DNA of 64,000 bases, from contig NZ_CP126889.1 of the NCBI RefSeq assembly GCF_030246845.1, positions 2,418,001 to 2,482,000 on the forward strand. The letters run 5' to 3'. A program made the translations under genes and the position numbers. Shown here one piece after another: positions 35,628-45,549 of the stretch. The first letter of the stretch is position 1. Each line of letters opens with the position of its first letter. Origin of the DNA: Enhydrobacter sp. Its GTDB lineage: Bacteria > Pseudomonadota > Alphaproteobacteria > Reyranellales > Reyranellaceae. Under the pieces are notes generated by a model that was given only the letters and a program-made list of their open reading frames with translations, was not told the DNA's origin and did no database searches.

Positions 35628-37112
35628 ATGGCCGCCAGGCACATCCTCGCCATCGATCAGGGCACCACCAGCACGCGCGCCATCGTGTTCGACGCGTCGG
35701 GCCGTCCTGTCGCATCGGCGCAGACGGAGTTGCCGCAAATCTTTCCCAAGCCCGGGTGGGTCGAGCACGATCCCGAAGAGATCTGGCGCGCGACCGTCGA
35801 GGTCAGCCGCAGTGCGCTCGGGAAAGCGGAGCTTGAGCCCAGGGCGCTGGCCGGCATCGGCATCACCAATCAGCGCGAGACCACGGTCGTCTGGGACAGA
35901 GCGACCGGAAAGCCGGTCCACAACGCCATCGTCTGGCAGGATCGGCGCACTGCCGATCTGTGCGAGGAGCTTCGAAGGGCCGGCCACGAGGCAATGGTGT
36001 CGCAGCGCACCGGTTTGCTGCTCGATCCTTATTTCTGCGGCACCAAGATCGCCTGGATCTTGAGGAATGTAGCGGGTGCGCGCACCGCGGCCGAGAAGGG
36101 GGCGCTGGCAGCCGGCACCATCGAAAGCTTCCTGCTGTGGCGCCTCACGGGCGGCAAGGTGCATGCGAGCGACGCCACCAACGCCAGCCGTACGCTGCTG
36201 CTCGATATCCGCAAGGGAAGCTGGGACTCCGATCTGGCGAAGCTCCTGGAGGTGCCGCTCTCCATGCTGCCGCAAGTCGTGGATTGCGCCGGTGAGCTCG
36301 GCGTCACGGCACCCGACATCCTGGGCGCATCCGTGCCCGTGCTCGGCATGGCGGGCGATCAGCAGGCCGCGACCCTGGGCCAGGCCTGCACCAGGCCGGG
36401 CATGGTCAAGGCCACTTACGGCACGGGATGCTTCGCGGTCCTGAACACCGGCAGCCTCGCCATCCATTCCAATCATCGGCTGCTCACGACCATCGCCTAC
36501 CAATTGGACGGGCGACGCACCTATGCCCTCGAAGGCAGCATCTTCGTGGCCGGCGCCGCTGTGCAATGGCTGCGTGACGGCCTCAATCTCATCAAGCAAT
36601 CGGGCGAGGTCGAAGCGATGGCGCGCAATGCCAAGGAAGGGCATGGCGTCTACATGGTGCCGGCTTTCGTCGGCCTTGGCGCGCCCTATTGGGATGCCGG
36701 CGCGCGTGGCGCGCTCCTTGGCCTCACGCGCGATACCGGCGGGGCCGAGATCGCCGCCGCGACGCTCGATTCGGTCTGCTACCAGACGCGCGACCTCGTC
36801 GAAGCGATGCGCGGCGACGGCGCCCAGATCGACGAGATCCGGGTCGACGGCGGCATGGTGGTGAACGATTCCTTGATGCAGCGGCTCGCCGATACGGTCG
36901 GCACGCCGGTGCAGCGCCCCAAGGTGATCGAAACCACGTCGCTAGGGGCCGCCTTCCTCGCCGGATTGCAGGCCGGCATCTGGCCCTCGCTCGACTCGTT
37001 CTCCGCGGCCTGGTCTCTCGATCGTGCCTTCACACCGTCGGAGGGAGCACCCTCGAGGGACCGCCGCTATCTCGGCTGGCAAAACGCTGTGAAGAGAGTG
37101 CGCAGCTCCTGA
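35628..37112 (+). CDS. glpK: Glycerol kinase
   Basis: GlpK phosphorylates glycerol to glycerol-3-phosphate with ATP. The 494-residue FGGY-family protein begins with the [13 protein letters not shown] phosphate loop, followed by [19 protein letters not shown] and WQDRRT. The C-terminal FGGY signature is seen in the region [18 protein letters not shown]. It lies between ispB and the ribose-type transporter, 134 bases ahead of the latter. It complements ugpBAEC/ugpQ earlier in the window, though no glpD is present here. Confidence 0.95.
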   Translation: MAARHILAIDQGTTSTRAIVFDASGRPVASAQTELPQIFPKPGWVEHDPEEIWRATVEVSRSALGKAELEPRALAGIGITNQRETTVVWDRATGKPVHNAIVWQDRRTADLCEELRRAGHEAMVSQRTGLLLDPYFCGTKIAWILRNVAGARTAAEKGALAAGTIESFLLWRLTGGKVHASDATNASRTLLLDIRKGSWDSDLAKLLEVPLSMLPQVVDCAGELGVTAPDILGASVPVLGMAGDQQAATLGQACTRPGMVKATYGTGCFAVLNTGSLAIHSNHRLLTTIAYQLDGRRTYALEGSIFVAGAAVQWLRDGLNLIKQSGEVEAMARNAKEGHGVYMVPAFVGLGAPYWDAGARGALLGLTRDTGGAEIAAATLDSVCYQTRDLVEAMRGDGAQIDEIRVDGGMVVNDSLMQRLADTVGTPVQRPKVIETTSLGAAFLAGLQAGIWPSLDSFSAAWSLDRAFTPSEGAPSRDRRYLGWQNAVKRVRSS

Positions 37113-37246
37113 TCGCTTCGGCTTGCCCGCTCGGCAACCCGGGCTTGCTCGCGCATTGACTCGGACTCGAAAAGTCTGCGAGCATATTTGCATCGAGTCG
37201 AGAGCGTGGTCCTGCGTTTGTCACCGAGCGAGAGGTGCTGCACCGG

Positions 37247-38218
37247 ATGAAGCCGCTCCGACCGAGCCAGCAAGGCATCGTCTTCGCAATATTCGTCGCA
37301 TTGTTCGCTGGCTTTGCAGTCTTTCTGCCCGGCTTCCTGACAACCGCCAATATGCTGACGCTGCTGCAGAACGTCGCCGTTCTCGGCATCCTGGGCCTCG
37401 CGATGGCGATCGTCGTGATCGGGCGCGGCATCGATCTTTCGCTCATCGCGGCGCTTGCCGTCCCGCCCGGCGTGGTGCTGCAGCTCGTGCAGAACGGCGA
37501 TTCTTTGCCGCACGCACTGTTGCTGGCGACACTTCTCACGCTCGCCTTCGGCCTCGTGAACGGCTGGTTGATCGCCTATGCCGAGGTACCCTCGATCTTC
37601 GCGACCTTGGCCACCGGCCTGTTCCTGGCCGGCCTCGGCCAGGCGGCGCTCTTCGAGCTCGACGTGGTGCAATGGAGTCCCGGCATGACCGGCTTCGAGA
37701 AGCTGGGGCAGGGCGACCTGCTGGGCATTCCCATGCCGATCGTCATGTTTGCCGGCGCCTGCGTCCTGGTGGCGGCGTTCCTGCGGCGTACCCGCTTCGG
37801 CGCATTCATCTATGCCATCGGCGACAATCCCTTTGCGGCGCGAGCGTCGGGCATCCCGACCCGGCCGCTGATGGTGCTGCAGTACGTGCTGGCGGCGTTG
37901 ATCGGCCTGATCGCGGGGCTCGTGCTGGCGGCGTCGGTCAACAGCATGCCGACACGCATCTACAACTCGACGATGATCTACGACGTGATCCTGGTGGTCG
38001 TGCTGGGCGGCATCGGGCTCGCCGGCGGCCGCGGCGGCGTCGCCAATGTGGTGATCGGCACCCTGCTGATCGGCACGATGCTCAACGCCATGACGATCAT
38101 GAACGTCTCGTACTCCGGCCAGAACCTGGTGAAAGGCGTCATTCTGCTGCTCGCCGTGATCGCCGATTCATTCCTCAACCCGCGAAACGAGGAGACTGCG
38201 CAGCAGGGCGACATATGA
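37247..38218 (+). CDS. Sugar-type ABC transporter permease (RbsC/BPD_transp_2 family)
   Basis: This 323-residue inner-membrane permease has about ten hydrophobic segments and the family coupling motif GDNPFAARASGIPTR, followed by VLGGIGLAGGRGGVANVVIGTL. GTG at 37235 is an upstream alternative, but ATG at 37247 has AGAGG at suitable distance and gives the normal first helix. Together with the permease at 39406 it should form the two channel halves. The cargo is unknown. Confidence 0.88.
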   Translation: MKPLRPSQQGIVFAIFVALFAGFAVFLPGFLTTANMLTLLQNVAVLGILGLAMAIVVIGRGIDLSLIAALAVPPGVVLQLVQNGDSLPHALLLATLLTLAFGLVNGWLIAYAEVPSIFATLATGLFLAGLGQAALFELDVVQWSPGMTGFEKLGQGDLLGIPMPIVMFAGACVLVAAFLRRTRFGAFIYAIGDNPFAARASGIPTRPLMVLQYVLAALIGLIAGLVLAASVNSMPTRIYNSTMIYDVILVVVLGGIGLAGGRGGVANVVIGTLLIGTMLNAMTIMNVSYSGQNLVKGVILLLAVIADSFLNPRNEETAQQGDI

Positions 38219-38285
38219 CGCCGCCGCCGGACACCAGGCGGGAAGCCGCTGCCATGAACAAGCACAAGACAGAGGAGACGAAATC

Positions 38286-39314
38286 ATGATCCGATCCATC
38301 ATGCCCAAGGGGCTCGGCGGCATTGCCGTCATGGTTGGCCTGATATGCGCCATGGCCGGGCCCGCCTTCGCGCAGAAGGGTCTCGAGGAGCCGTTCCAGG
38401 GACCGTTCAAGAAGGCGCTCGAGGGCAAGACCGTGGGCTATGTCCCCGTGGCGATGAACTTCGACCTCACCGAAGGCTGGTTTGCCGTCCTCAAGAGGGA
38501 ACTGGAGCCCTACGGCATGAAGGTCGTGGTCCGGGATCCCAACTGGAGCACCAATGCCGGCGCGCAGGCGCTCACGACGCTCATCTCCGAGAAGCCTGCG
38601 GTCATCGTCGTCCACAATCCCGACGTCCAGACCTACGCCAAGCTTCTGCAGCGCGCGGAGAAGGAAGGCATCTTCATCATCCAGATCAACATGGGCTCGG
38701 CCTACCGCACGACCGGCTTCGTCGGCGCCAACTGGATCGAGATCGGCGAGCGCGACACACAGGCGGTGGTCGACTTCTGCAAGGGCAAGTCGAACAAGAT
38801 CGCCGTCGTGCAGGGCGCGCTTTCGGCGGCCGCCAGCGCCTATACGCTGAAAGGTGTCGAGAACATCCTGGCCAAGCACCCCGAGGTGAAGGTCGTGTCC
38901 AGCCAAGCCGCCGACTGGGACGCCGCCAAGGCCAAGGCGATCACCCAGACGGTGCTGAAGCAGAACCCCGATCTCTGCGGCATCGTCGGCTTCTGGGACG
39001 GCATGGACATCGGCACCGCAGCCGCGGTGAAGGAAGCCGGCCTCACGGGCAAGGTCTTCGTCGCGACATCGGGCGGCGGCGAGCAGAAGGGTGCTTGCGA
39101 TCTGGTGAAGTCCGGCGCCTTCGACCTCGATCTCAGCTACGACGTGCCCACCCAGGGCGCCGACATGGCGGCGATGATCAAGTGGCTGCTCTCGTCGGGG
39201 ATGAAGGCCGGGGCGGAGAAGGGGTCGATCTATACGACCTTGATCCCCGTCACCAAGGCGAACGCCGGCATCGACGGCACATGCTGGAAGCTCGATCACC
39301 TGAAGCAGCTGTAG
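38286..39314 (+). CDS. Sugar-type ABC transporter substrate-binding protein (Peripla_BP_4)
   Basis: This 342-residue periplasmic protein has a signal peptide ending MAGPAFAQ. A type I binding fold with the RbsB-like layout follows: KTVGYVPVAMNFDLTEGWF, then LISEKPAVIVVHNPD, AEKEGIFIIQINMGSA and LCGIVGFWDGMDIGTAAAVKEAG. The ligand pocket cannot be read reliably, so the cargo (sugar, polyol or other) is open. It sits between the two permease genes. Confidence 0.88.
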   Translation: MIRSIMPKGLGGIAVMVGLICAMAGPAFAQKGLEEPFQGPFKKALEGKTVGYVPVAMNFDLTEGWFAVLKRELEPYGMKVVVRDPNWSTNAGAQALTTLISEKPAVIVVHNPDVQTYAKLLQRAEKEGIFIIQINMGSAYRTTGFVGANWIEIGERDTQAVVDFCKGKSNKIAVVQGALSAAASAYTLKGVENILAKHPEVKVVSSQAADWDAAKAKAITQTVLKQNPDLCGIVGFWDGMDIGTAAAVKEAGLTGKVFVATSGGGEQKGACDLVKSGAFDLDLSYDVPTQGADMAAMIKWLLSSGMKAGAEKGSIYTTLIPVTKANAGIDGTCWKLDHLKQL

Positions 39315-39405
39315 GGAAGCGTCGCGGCCGGGACGCGGATTGCGCCGCGTTCCGGCCTTGCCCCTGTTCCGCGAATTCGGGATCGATGCGTCGACGGACC
39401 GTGCG

Positions 39406-41523
39406 ATGAGAGAAGCTGTACTGCGTTTGCGCTACCGGCTCTGGCCAGACCATCTGCTCGGCGAGATTCTGTCGAAGCGGTGGACCGAGACCGCCATCCC
39501 GGTCATCGTCCTGTTGTTCGTCGCGGTGGCGTTCTCGCAGGCCATCCCGGGTTTCCTGTCGATCAACAGCCTCGCCGACACGGCGCGTCAGGCGGCCGAG
39601 ATCGGCTTCGTCGTGCTCGGCATGGCTCTGGTGATCGTCGTGGGCGGCATCGACCTTTCGGTCGGATCGATGTTCGCCCTGACGGATTTCTGCGCCCTGT
39701 TCTGCCTCGATGTGCTCGATCTCCCGGTGCCGGCGGTGGCCGCCGTCACCGTCGTGTTTGGCGCGCTGCTCGGTGCGGTCAACGGCTTCCTGATCGGCTA
39801 TCTCAGGCTGCGCGCCTTCATCACCACGCTGATCACCCTGATCATCTATCGTTCGGCCTACGATCTCCTGCTGGTCGACTACTCCAACACGATCGCCGCG
39901 TCCTTTCCCGATACGCCGATCTGGAACTTCATGGGCGGTGGCGGTGTCTTCGGCATTCCGAGCGTGGCGCTGCTCTATGCTGCGGTTGCCGTCTTCGGGC
40001 ACATCTTCATGACCCGCCTGAGGCCGGGCTGGCACATCACGGCGATCGGCGGCTCGCGCCGGTCGGCCTACAATTCGGGCATTGCGGTGCGCGGCACGAT
40101 TGCCCGCTGCTATGCCGCGAGCGGCGCTCTGACGGCTGTCGGCGCGCTGTTCTTCGCCGCCCGCCTCGGCACGGTCGGCGGCGATGTCGGCGTCGGCCTG
40201 GAGGTCACCGTGCTCACGGCGGCGGTGCTGGGCGGCATCAGCCTGGGCGGCGGCCGCGGCTCCGTGACGCGCGCCCTGGTCGGCACGCTGATCGTGCTGC
40301 TCATCACCAACGGGCTCACCACGCTTTCGGTGAGGGGCGGGGTCAACCGCATGGTGCTGGCGGGCATTCTGCTGGTGGCCGCGACGATCGACATCCGCTG
40401 GCTCAAGAACCGTACCCGCATCATCGCCAAGGTCTATGTCAGCCCGACCTTCCATCACATGCCGCCGCTGCTGGGGCCCGGCGTCGGCGCGGGCACGCGC
40501 TTCGAGCAGAACGACAGGCTCAAGGACGTGAGCCTGATCGGCCTCGGACGCATCGAGGCGCCGGAAGACGTCATCCTCGACCGCCACGACAATCTCTATG
40601 CCGGCTCGCGCCACGGCGATATCATCCGCTTCTTTCCCCCGGACTACGAGAAGATGGAGGTCTATGCCCATATCGGCGGGCAGCCGCTCGGCATGGCCTT
40701 CGATCGCAAGGACAATCTCTATGTCTGCATCGGTGGCATGGGTCTTTACCGCATCACCCCCGATCGCAAGATCGAGAAGGCGACCGACGAAACCAACCGC
40801 AGCCTCTATTCGGTCAACGACGACAGCCGCCTGCGGCTCGCCGACGATCTCGACATCACCGACGACGGCCGCATCTTCTTCTCCGAGGCCACCGTGCGCT
40901 ACGAGATGCACGAGTGGCCGGTCGACGGTCTCGAGGCGCGCGGCAACGGCCGCATCATCTGCTACGATCCCGCCACCGATAGCACGCGCACCGTGCTGCG
41001 CGGCCTGAAGTTTCCCAATGGCATCTGCGTGTCGCGCAGCGGCCAGTCGATCCTCTTTGCCGAGACCTGGGGCTGCTGCATCAAGCGCTACTGGTTCGAC
41101 GGACCGAAGAAGGGCCGTGTCGAGACGGTGATCGACAACCTGCCGGGCTTCCCCGACAACATCAATCTTTCGTCCGACGGCAACTACTGGCTGGCCCTGG
41201 TCGGCATGCGCTCGCCGGCGCTCGATCTTGCCTGGCGCATGCCCGGATTCCGGCGCCGCATGGCCAAGCGCGTGCCGCTCGACGAGTGGCTGTTCCCCAA
41301 CATCAACACCGGCTGCGTCCTGAAATTCAACGAGGCCGGCGACATCCTCGAGACCTTCTGGGACCAGGCCGGCGTCAACCATCCCATGATCACGTCGATG
41401 CGCGAACACAGGGGATATCTCTATCTCGGCGGCATCATGAACAACCGCATCGGCCGCCTCAAGCTCGCCGGCGCCGATCCGGATTTCGTGCAATACGAGA
41501 CCCGCTGGAGGAAGAGCGCATGA
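39406..41523 (+). CDS. ABC transporter permease (RbsC type) fused to a strictosidine-synthase/SMP-30-like beta-propeller
   Basis: This 705-residue two-part protein has residues of about 30-340 as an RbsC-type permease with roughly ten helices, including GMALVIVVGGIDLSVGSMFA and the coupling region GSRRSAYNSGIAVRG. Residues of about 370-705 form a six-bladed propeller of the strictosidine synthase-like/SMP-30 class: EDVILDRHDNLYAG, QPLGMAFDRKDNLYVCIGG, LRLADDLDITDDGRIFFSEA, GLKFPNGICVSRSGQSILFAE and NINLSSDGNYWLALVG. The family permease has a cytoplasmic C-terminus, so the propeller is inferred to face the cytosol. The start is uncertain: ATG at 39406 is used, and a TTG at 39340 would add 22 residues. 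The stop overlaps the next gene (ATGA). Confidence 0.85.
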   Translation: MREAVLRLRYRLWPDHLLGEILSKRWTETAIPVIVLLFVAVAFSQAIPGFLSINSLADTARQAAEIGFVVLGMALVIVVGGIDLSVGSMFALTDFCALFCLDVLDLPVPAVAAVTVVFGALLGAVNGFLIGYLRLRAFITTLITLIIYRSAYDLLLVDYSNTIAASFPDTPIWNFMGGGGVFGIPSVALLYAAVAVFGHIFMTRLRPGWHITAIGGSRRSAYNSGIAVRGTIARCYAASGALTAVGALFFAARLGTVGGDVGVGLEVTVLTAAVLGGISLGGGRGSVTRALVGTLIVLLITNGLTTLSVRGGVNRMVLAGILLVAATIDIRWLKNRTRIIAKVYVSPTFHHMPPLLGPGVGAGTRFEQNDRLKDVSLIGLGRIEAPEDVILDRHDNLYAGSRHGDIIRFFPPDYEKMEVYAHIGGQPLGMAFDRKDNLYVCIGGMGLYRITPDRKIEKATDETNRSLYSVNDDSRLRLADDLDITDDGRIFFSEATVRYEMHEWPVDGLEARGNGRIICYDPATDSTRTVLRGLKFPNGICVSRSGQSILFAETWGCCIKRYWFDGPKKGRVETVIDNLPGFPDNINLSSDGNYWLALVGMRSPALDLAWRMPGFRRRMAKRVPLDEWLFPNINTGCVLKFNEAGDILETFWDQAGVNHPMITSMREHRGYLYLGGIMNNRIGRLKLAGADPDFVQYETRWRKSA

Positions 41524-42617
41524 TCGGCGCCTTGCGGACGATCGGCGACCGTGTTCTCGGCCGTGGCGAGTCCTCGATCACCGTCCCGATCTTCGACGGT
41601 GCGCTGAAGCCCAACCAGCTTCTCGAAGACGCGGAGATCGTCGCGCAAGTCGATGCGGCGGAAGATCTCGCCGCCGATGGTGATGCACTTCTCGTCGCCA
41701 GCGGCGATCGGGTGCTGCGGTTGGTCGAGGCCGGTCTCCAGGAGGTCGCGCGCTTCGACCGGCCGATCACGGCCCTTTGCGCCTTGCCGGATGGCGGCAT
41801 CGCCGTCGCACTGGGCGGACGAGAGATCGTGGTCAGGCCGCGAACGGGCGGCGAGGCTCGTTCGGCCGGCCCGAGGAACGCGCCGTTTCGTGCTGCAAAT
41901 GCGATCGCCTGCCTGGCCGACGGGCGACTTGCCGTCACCGACGGCTCGTCGAGCAACGATTGCGCGCAATGGGTTCACGACCTCATGGGACGCGGCGCCT
42001 CGGGACGCCTGATCCTGCTCGATGCCGGAAAGGGCGAGGCCCGCGAGGCCGCGCGCGGCCTGGAATATGCGTTCGGCGCCTGCGCCTTGGGCGACGAGGC
42101 GCTGGTGTCGGAAAGTTGGCGTCATCGCCTGGTCGCCGTGGCGGCCGATGGCCGGCGACGCGTCGTGCTGGCCCGTCTGCCGGTCTATCCCTCGCGCCTC
42201 GCCGTTGCGGGCGGCGGCGGCTTCTGGCTCACGGCCTTCGCCGCGCGCACGCAGCTCGTGGAGTTCGTGCTGCGTGAGAACGCATTCCGTCGCCGCATGA
42301 TGAGGGAGATTGCGCCCGAGCACTGGATCGCGCCCCGGCTGCGCTCGGGTCAAAGCTATCTCGAGCCGATGCAAGGGGCTCATCTGCGAACCATGGGCGT
42401 GCTGAAGCCCTGGGCGCCGCCGCGTTCCTACGGGCTGGTGATCCGCGTCTCGGCCGAGGGCCTGCCTCGCTATTCGCTGCACAGCCGCGTCGATGGCATC
42501 AACCACGGGATCGTGGCGGCAGCCGAGGCCGGAGGGTTCCTCTACCTCCTGGCCAAGGGCCCTGGTCGCCTGCTGCGACTGCCGCTTGCCACCCTCGAAA
42601 AGGATGTCGCCGCATGA
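41520..42617 (+). CDS. Second strictosidine-synthase/SMP-30-like beta-propeller protein
   Basis: This 365-residue protein has no signal peptide and repeats the propeller layout of the preceding gene's C-terminal half, but is divergent. Examples are FRAANAIACLADGRLAVTDGS, EYAFGACALGDEALVSESW, PVYPSRLAVAGGGGFWLTAF and VDGINHGIVAAAEAGGFLYLL. Strictosidine synthase-like and SMP-30 proteins include lactonases and hydrolases needing Ca2+ or other metals; catalytic residues could not be confirmed. It is translationally coupled on both sides (ATGA at 41520 and at 42614), so it belongs to the transporter operon and probably acts on the imported compound. Confidence 0.75.
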   Translation: MIGALRTIGDRVLGRGESSITVPIFDGALKPNQLLEDAEIVAQVDAAEDLAADGDALLVASGDRVLRLVEAGLQEVARFDRPITALCALPDGGIAVALGGREIVVRPRTGGEARSAGPRNAPFRAANAIACLADGRLAVTDGSSSNDCAQWVHDLMGRGASGRLILLDAGKGEAREAARGLEYAFGACALGDEALVSESWRHRLVAVAADGRRRVVLARLPVYPSRLAVAGGGGFWLTAFAARTQLVEFVLRENAFRRRMMREIAPEHWIAPRLRSGQSYLEPMQGAHLRTMGVLKPWAPPRSYGLVIRVSAEGLPRYSLHSRVDGINHGIVAAAEAGGFLYLLAKGPGRLLRLPLATLEKDVAA

Positions 42618-44110
42618 CGACGCCGATTCTCGAGCTGCGCCAGGCAACCAAGCTCTACGGCGGATCGCCGGCGATCGACGCCGTCGATTTCAGCCTGTCC
42701 GCCGGCGAGATCCATGCTCTGGTCGGCGAGAATGGCGCCGGCAAGTCCACCCTGACCAAGGTCATGGCCGGCGTGGTGCCGCTCACTTCCGGCAAGATGT
42801 TGATCGGCGGCAAGGAGGCGGCGCCGCGCACGCCGCTCGAGGCCCGCCATCTCGGCGTCGCCATGGTGTTCCAGGAGAACAGCCTGGTGCCCTCGATGAC
42901 CGTGGCGCAGAACCTCTTTCTCGGCCAGGAGAAGTTCTATAACCGGCTGCGCGGCATCTATATCGCGGCCCAGCAGTTCCTGCAGTCGCTCAACTTCGAC
43001 GTGACGCCGACCGCCACCGTGGCCCAGCTCGGTGCGGCCAAGAAGCAGATGGTCGAGATCGCGCGGGCCGTCCTGCACGACGCCAAGGTGATCATCTTCG
43101 ACGAACCGACCGCCAGCCTCACGCCCGAGGAGAAGAAGTACTTCTTCGATCTGATGCGCGATCTGAAGCGGCGCGGCGTCTCGATCATCTTCATCTCCCA
43201 CGCGCTCGAGGAGGCGCTGCTGATATCCGACCGCATCACGGTGCTGCGCGACGGCCGGCACGTCGTGACCGACGAGACCAGGAGCTTCGATCGAGCCCGC
43301 ATCATCCAGGCCATGGTCGGCCGCGACCTTTCCAGGACCCTCTATGCGGGCCGCAAGGAGCAGGTCCGGCCGCGGGGCAGGCGGGTGCTGACGGTGGAGA
43401 ACCTGCGCATGGCGCCGATGGTGAAGAACAATTCGCTGTCGGTCTTCGCCGGCCAGGTGACCGGCGTGTTCGGCCTCGTGGGCTCGGGCCGGACCGAGAC
43501 CTTCAAGATCGTGTCGGGCATCCTCAAGCGGGATTTCTTCCATGGCGGCGAGGTGATCCTGAACGGCCGGCCGGTCCGCTACCTGACGCCGGCGCCCGCC
43601 GTGCGCGACGGCATCGCCTACATCACCGAGGATCGCAAGGTCGAGGGGTTCTTCGAGACCATGTCGATCGCGCGGAACGTCTATATCGGCCTGCTGGCCA
43701 AGCTGGGCGGCAAGCGATCGCTGATAAGGAACAAGGACGCCGAGGCCGTCGGCAAGAAATGGGTGCAGGCGCTGAACGTCCGCGCCATCGGCCAGGACGT
43801 GAAGGTGGTCGAGCTGTCCGGCGGCAACCAGCAGAAGATCGTGATCGCCAAGTCGCTGGCCCAGGAACCCAGCCTCATCATCTTCGACGAGCCGACACGC
43901 GGCGTGGATGTGGGCGCGATCGCCGAGATCCATCAGCTCATCGATCGCCTGGCCGACGAGGGCAATGCCGTCGTCATGATCTCCTCGTACCTGCCGGAGA
44001 TCATGGCCCGCTCCGACCGCATTCTGGTCTGCCGCCAGGGCAAGGTCGTCGAGGAATTCTCGGCGCTCGAGGCGACCGAAGAAAAGATCATGTACGCCGC
44101 GATCCACTGA
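42614..44110 (+). CDS. Sugar-type ABC transporter ATP-binding protein (RbsA/MglA type, double NBD)
   Basis: This 498-residue tandem ATPase has the first Walker A GENGAGKST with Walker B VIIFDEPTASLTPEE. In the second half a degenerate Walker A GLVGSGRTE, signature LSGGNQQKIVIAKSL and IIFDEPTRGVDVG follow, as usual for this class. The first signature is replaced by LGAAKKQMVEIAR. It couples both permeases and completes the five-gene importer operon. Its start overlaps the propeller gene by four bases. Confidence 0.92.
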   Translation: MTTPILELRQATKLYGGSPAIDAVDFSLSAGEIHALVGENGAGKSTLTKVMAGVVPLTSGKMLIGGKEAAPRTPLEARHLGVAMVFQENSLVPSMTVAQNLFLGQEKFYNRLRGIYIAAQQFLQSLNFDVTPTATVAQLGAAKKQMVEIARAVLHDAKVIIFDEPTASLTPEEKKYFFDLMRDLKRRGVSIIFISHALEEALLISDRITVLRDGRHVVTDETRSFDRARIIQAMVGRDLSRTLYAGRKEQVRPRGRRVLTVENLRMAPMVKNNSLSVFAGQVTGVFGLVGSGRTETFKIVSGILKRDFFHGGEVILNGRPVRYLTPAPAVRDGIAYITEDRKVEGFFETMSIARNVYIGLLAKLGGKRSLIRNKDAEAVGKKWVQALNVRAIGQDVKVVELSGGNQQKIVIAKSLAQEPSLIIFDEPTRGVDVGAIAEIHQLIDRLADEGNAVVMISSYLPEIMARSDRILVCRQGKVVEEFSALEATEEKIMYAAIH

Positions 44111-44152
44111 CGCTTGCTCCCTCTCGAGCGCGCCAGTAGCTTGCGCGCCGCC

Positions 44153-44899
44153 ATGCCGAGCCGTTCCAACCCCGTCTATTGCGCCATCGACACGGTCGAT
44201 CTGCCGCTGGCCGCCCGGCTGATCCGGTCGGTGGCCGGCGGCGCGATCCCGGCCGTGGGGGGCATCAAGCTGGGGCTGGAATTCTTCCTCGCCCACGGCG
44301 CGCCGGGCGTCCGCTATGCCTTTCCGGCGCCGGTGCGTGCGACCGGCATCGGCTTCTTCCTCGACCTCAAGCTGCACGACATTCCCAATACTGTGGCGGG
44401 CGGCATTCGCGCCGTGGTCGAGCTCGAGCCCACCTTTGTCACCATCCATACGGCGGGCGGCGCGGCGATGATGAAGGCTGCCGCCGAAGCCGCCACGTCG
44501 GAAGCCAGGCGCCTCGGCGTCGCCCGGCCGAGGCTGCTCGGTGTCACGGTGCTCACCTCGCTCGACCGCTCCGATCTCGAGGCGACCGGCATCCCGGCCG
44601 AGCCCGCCCAGCAGGTGCTGCGGCTCGCGTCGCTCGCGCGCGAAAGCGGCCTCGACGGCGTCATCTGCTCGCCGCTCGAGATCGCCGCCCTGCGCAAGGA
44701 ATGCGGCAAGGACTTCGTCCTGATGGTGCCGGGCATCAGGCCGGTCGGCACCGCGAGCGCCGACCAGAAGCGGGTGATGGCGCCCGGGGAGGCCGTGGCG
44801 CTCGGCGCCAATCACCTCGTGATTGGCCGGCCGATCACCGATGCGGCCGATCCGGCGCTGGCCGCCGAGGCGATCGCGCGCGATCTCGGCGTGCTGTGA
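44153..44899 (+). CDS. pyrF: Orotidine-5'-phosphate decarboxylase
   Basis: PyrF converts OMP to UMP, the last step of de novo pyrimidine synthesis. The 248-residue TIM-barrel protein shows the catalytic FLDLKLHDIPNT (Asp-x-Lys-x-x-Asp) and the phosphate-binding end with VPGIRP and ANHLVIGRPIT. ATG at 44153 fits family length. It is four bases ahead of trpF, a common alphaproteobacterial arrangement. Confidence 0.95.
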   Translation: MPSRSNPVYCAIDTVDLPLAARLIRSVAGGAIPAVGGIKLGLEFFLAHGAPGVRYAFPAPVRATGIGFFLDLKLHDIPNTVAGGIRAVVELEPTFVTIHTAGGAAMMKAAAEAATSEARRLGVARPRLLGVTVLTSLDRSDLEATGIPAEPAQQVLRLASLARESGLDGVICSPLEIAALRKECGKDFVLMVPGIRPVGTASADQKRVMAPGEAVALGANHLVIGRPITDAADPALAAEAIARDLGVL

Positions 44900-44903
44900 G
44901 CCG

Positions 44904-45539
44904 ATGACCGTCGAGGCCAAGATCTGCGGACTTTCGACGCCGGAGACAGTCGAGGCGGCGGTGCGGTTCGGTGCGCGGTGGGTGGGGTTCGTGACCTACC
45001 CGCCGTCGCCGCGCCATATCTCGACCGAGACGATGCGCGTGCTCGGTGCGGGCGTGCCGGCGGGGGTGGGACGCGTCGGCCTGTTCGTCGATCCCGACGA
45101 TGCCCTGCTGGACGAGAAGCTCGCGACCGGCGTGCTCGATCTCCTGCAGCTTCACGGTGCCGAGACCCCACAGCGGGTCGCGGCCATCAAGCAGCGTACC
45201 GGCAAGCCAGTCATGAAAGTGATCAAGGTTGCGGTGCCGCGTGATGTCGAACGCGGGGTCGCCGACTACGCCGCTGTCGCCGACCGCCTGATGTTCGATG
45301 CGGCGGAGGGCACGTTGCCCGGCGGCAACGCGAAGGTTTTCGACTGGACGATTCTCTCGGGTCACCGGGTGCCGGTGCCCTGGTTCCTGGCCGGCGGCCT
45401 CACGCCGGACAATGTCGCCGAGGCGGTGCGTGTCACCGCGGCTGGCGCCGTCGACGTTTCTTCTGGCGTCGAATCGGGCCGGGGTGTGAAATCGGTGGAG
45501 CTGATCCGCGCCTTCCTCGCGCGAACCGCGTCGCTTTAG
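44904..45539 (+). CDS. trpF: Phosphoribosylanthranilate isomerase
   Basis: TrpF carries out the Amadori rearrangement of phosphoribosylanthranilate in tryptophan synthesis. The 211-residue barrel has the catalytic Cys8 in KICGL, then LLQLHGAETPQ, LMFDAAEG with the general-acid Asp, and the phosphate-binding FLAGGLTPDNV. VDVSSGVESGRGVK, the conserved family end, is intact. It is followed by the RidA-like gene and trpB in one direction. Confidence 0.95.
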   Translation: MTVEAKICGLSTPETVEAAVRFGARWVGFVTYPPSPRHISTETMRVLGAGVPAGVGRVGLFVDPDDALLDEKLATGVLDLLQLHGAETPQRVAAIKQRTGKPVMKVIKVAVPRDVERGVADYAAVADRLMFDAAEGTLPGGNAKVFDWTILSGHRVPVPWFLAGGLTPDNVAEAVRVTAAGAVDVSSGVESGRGVKSVELIRAFLARTASL

Positions 45540-45549
45540 GGGAGATCCG

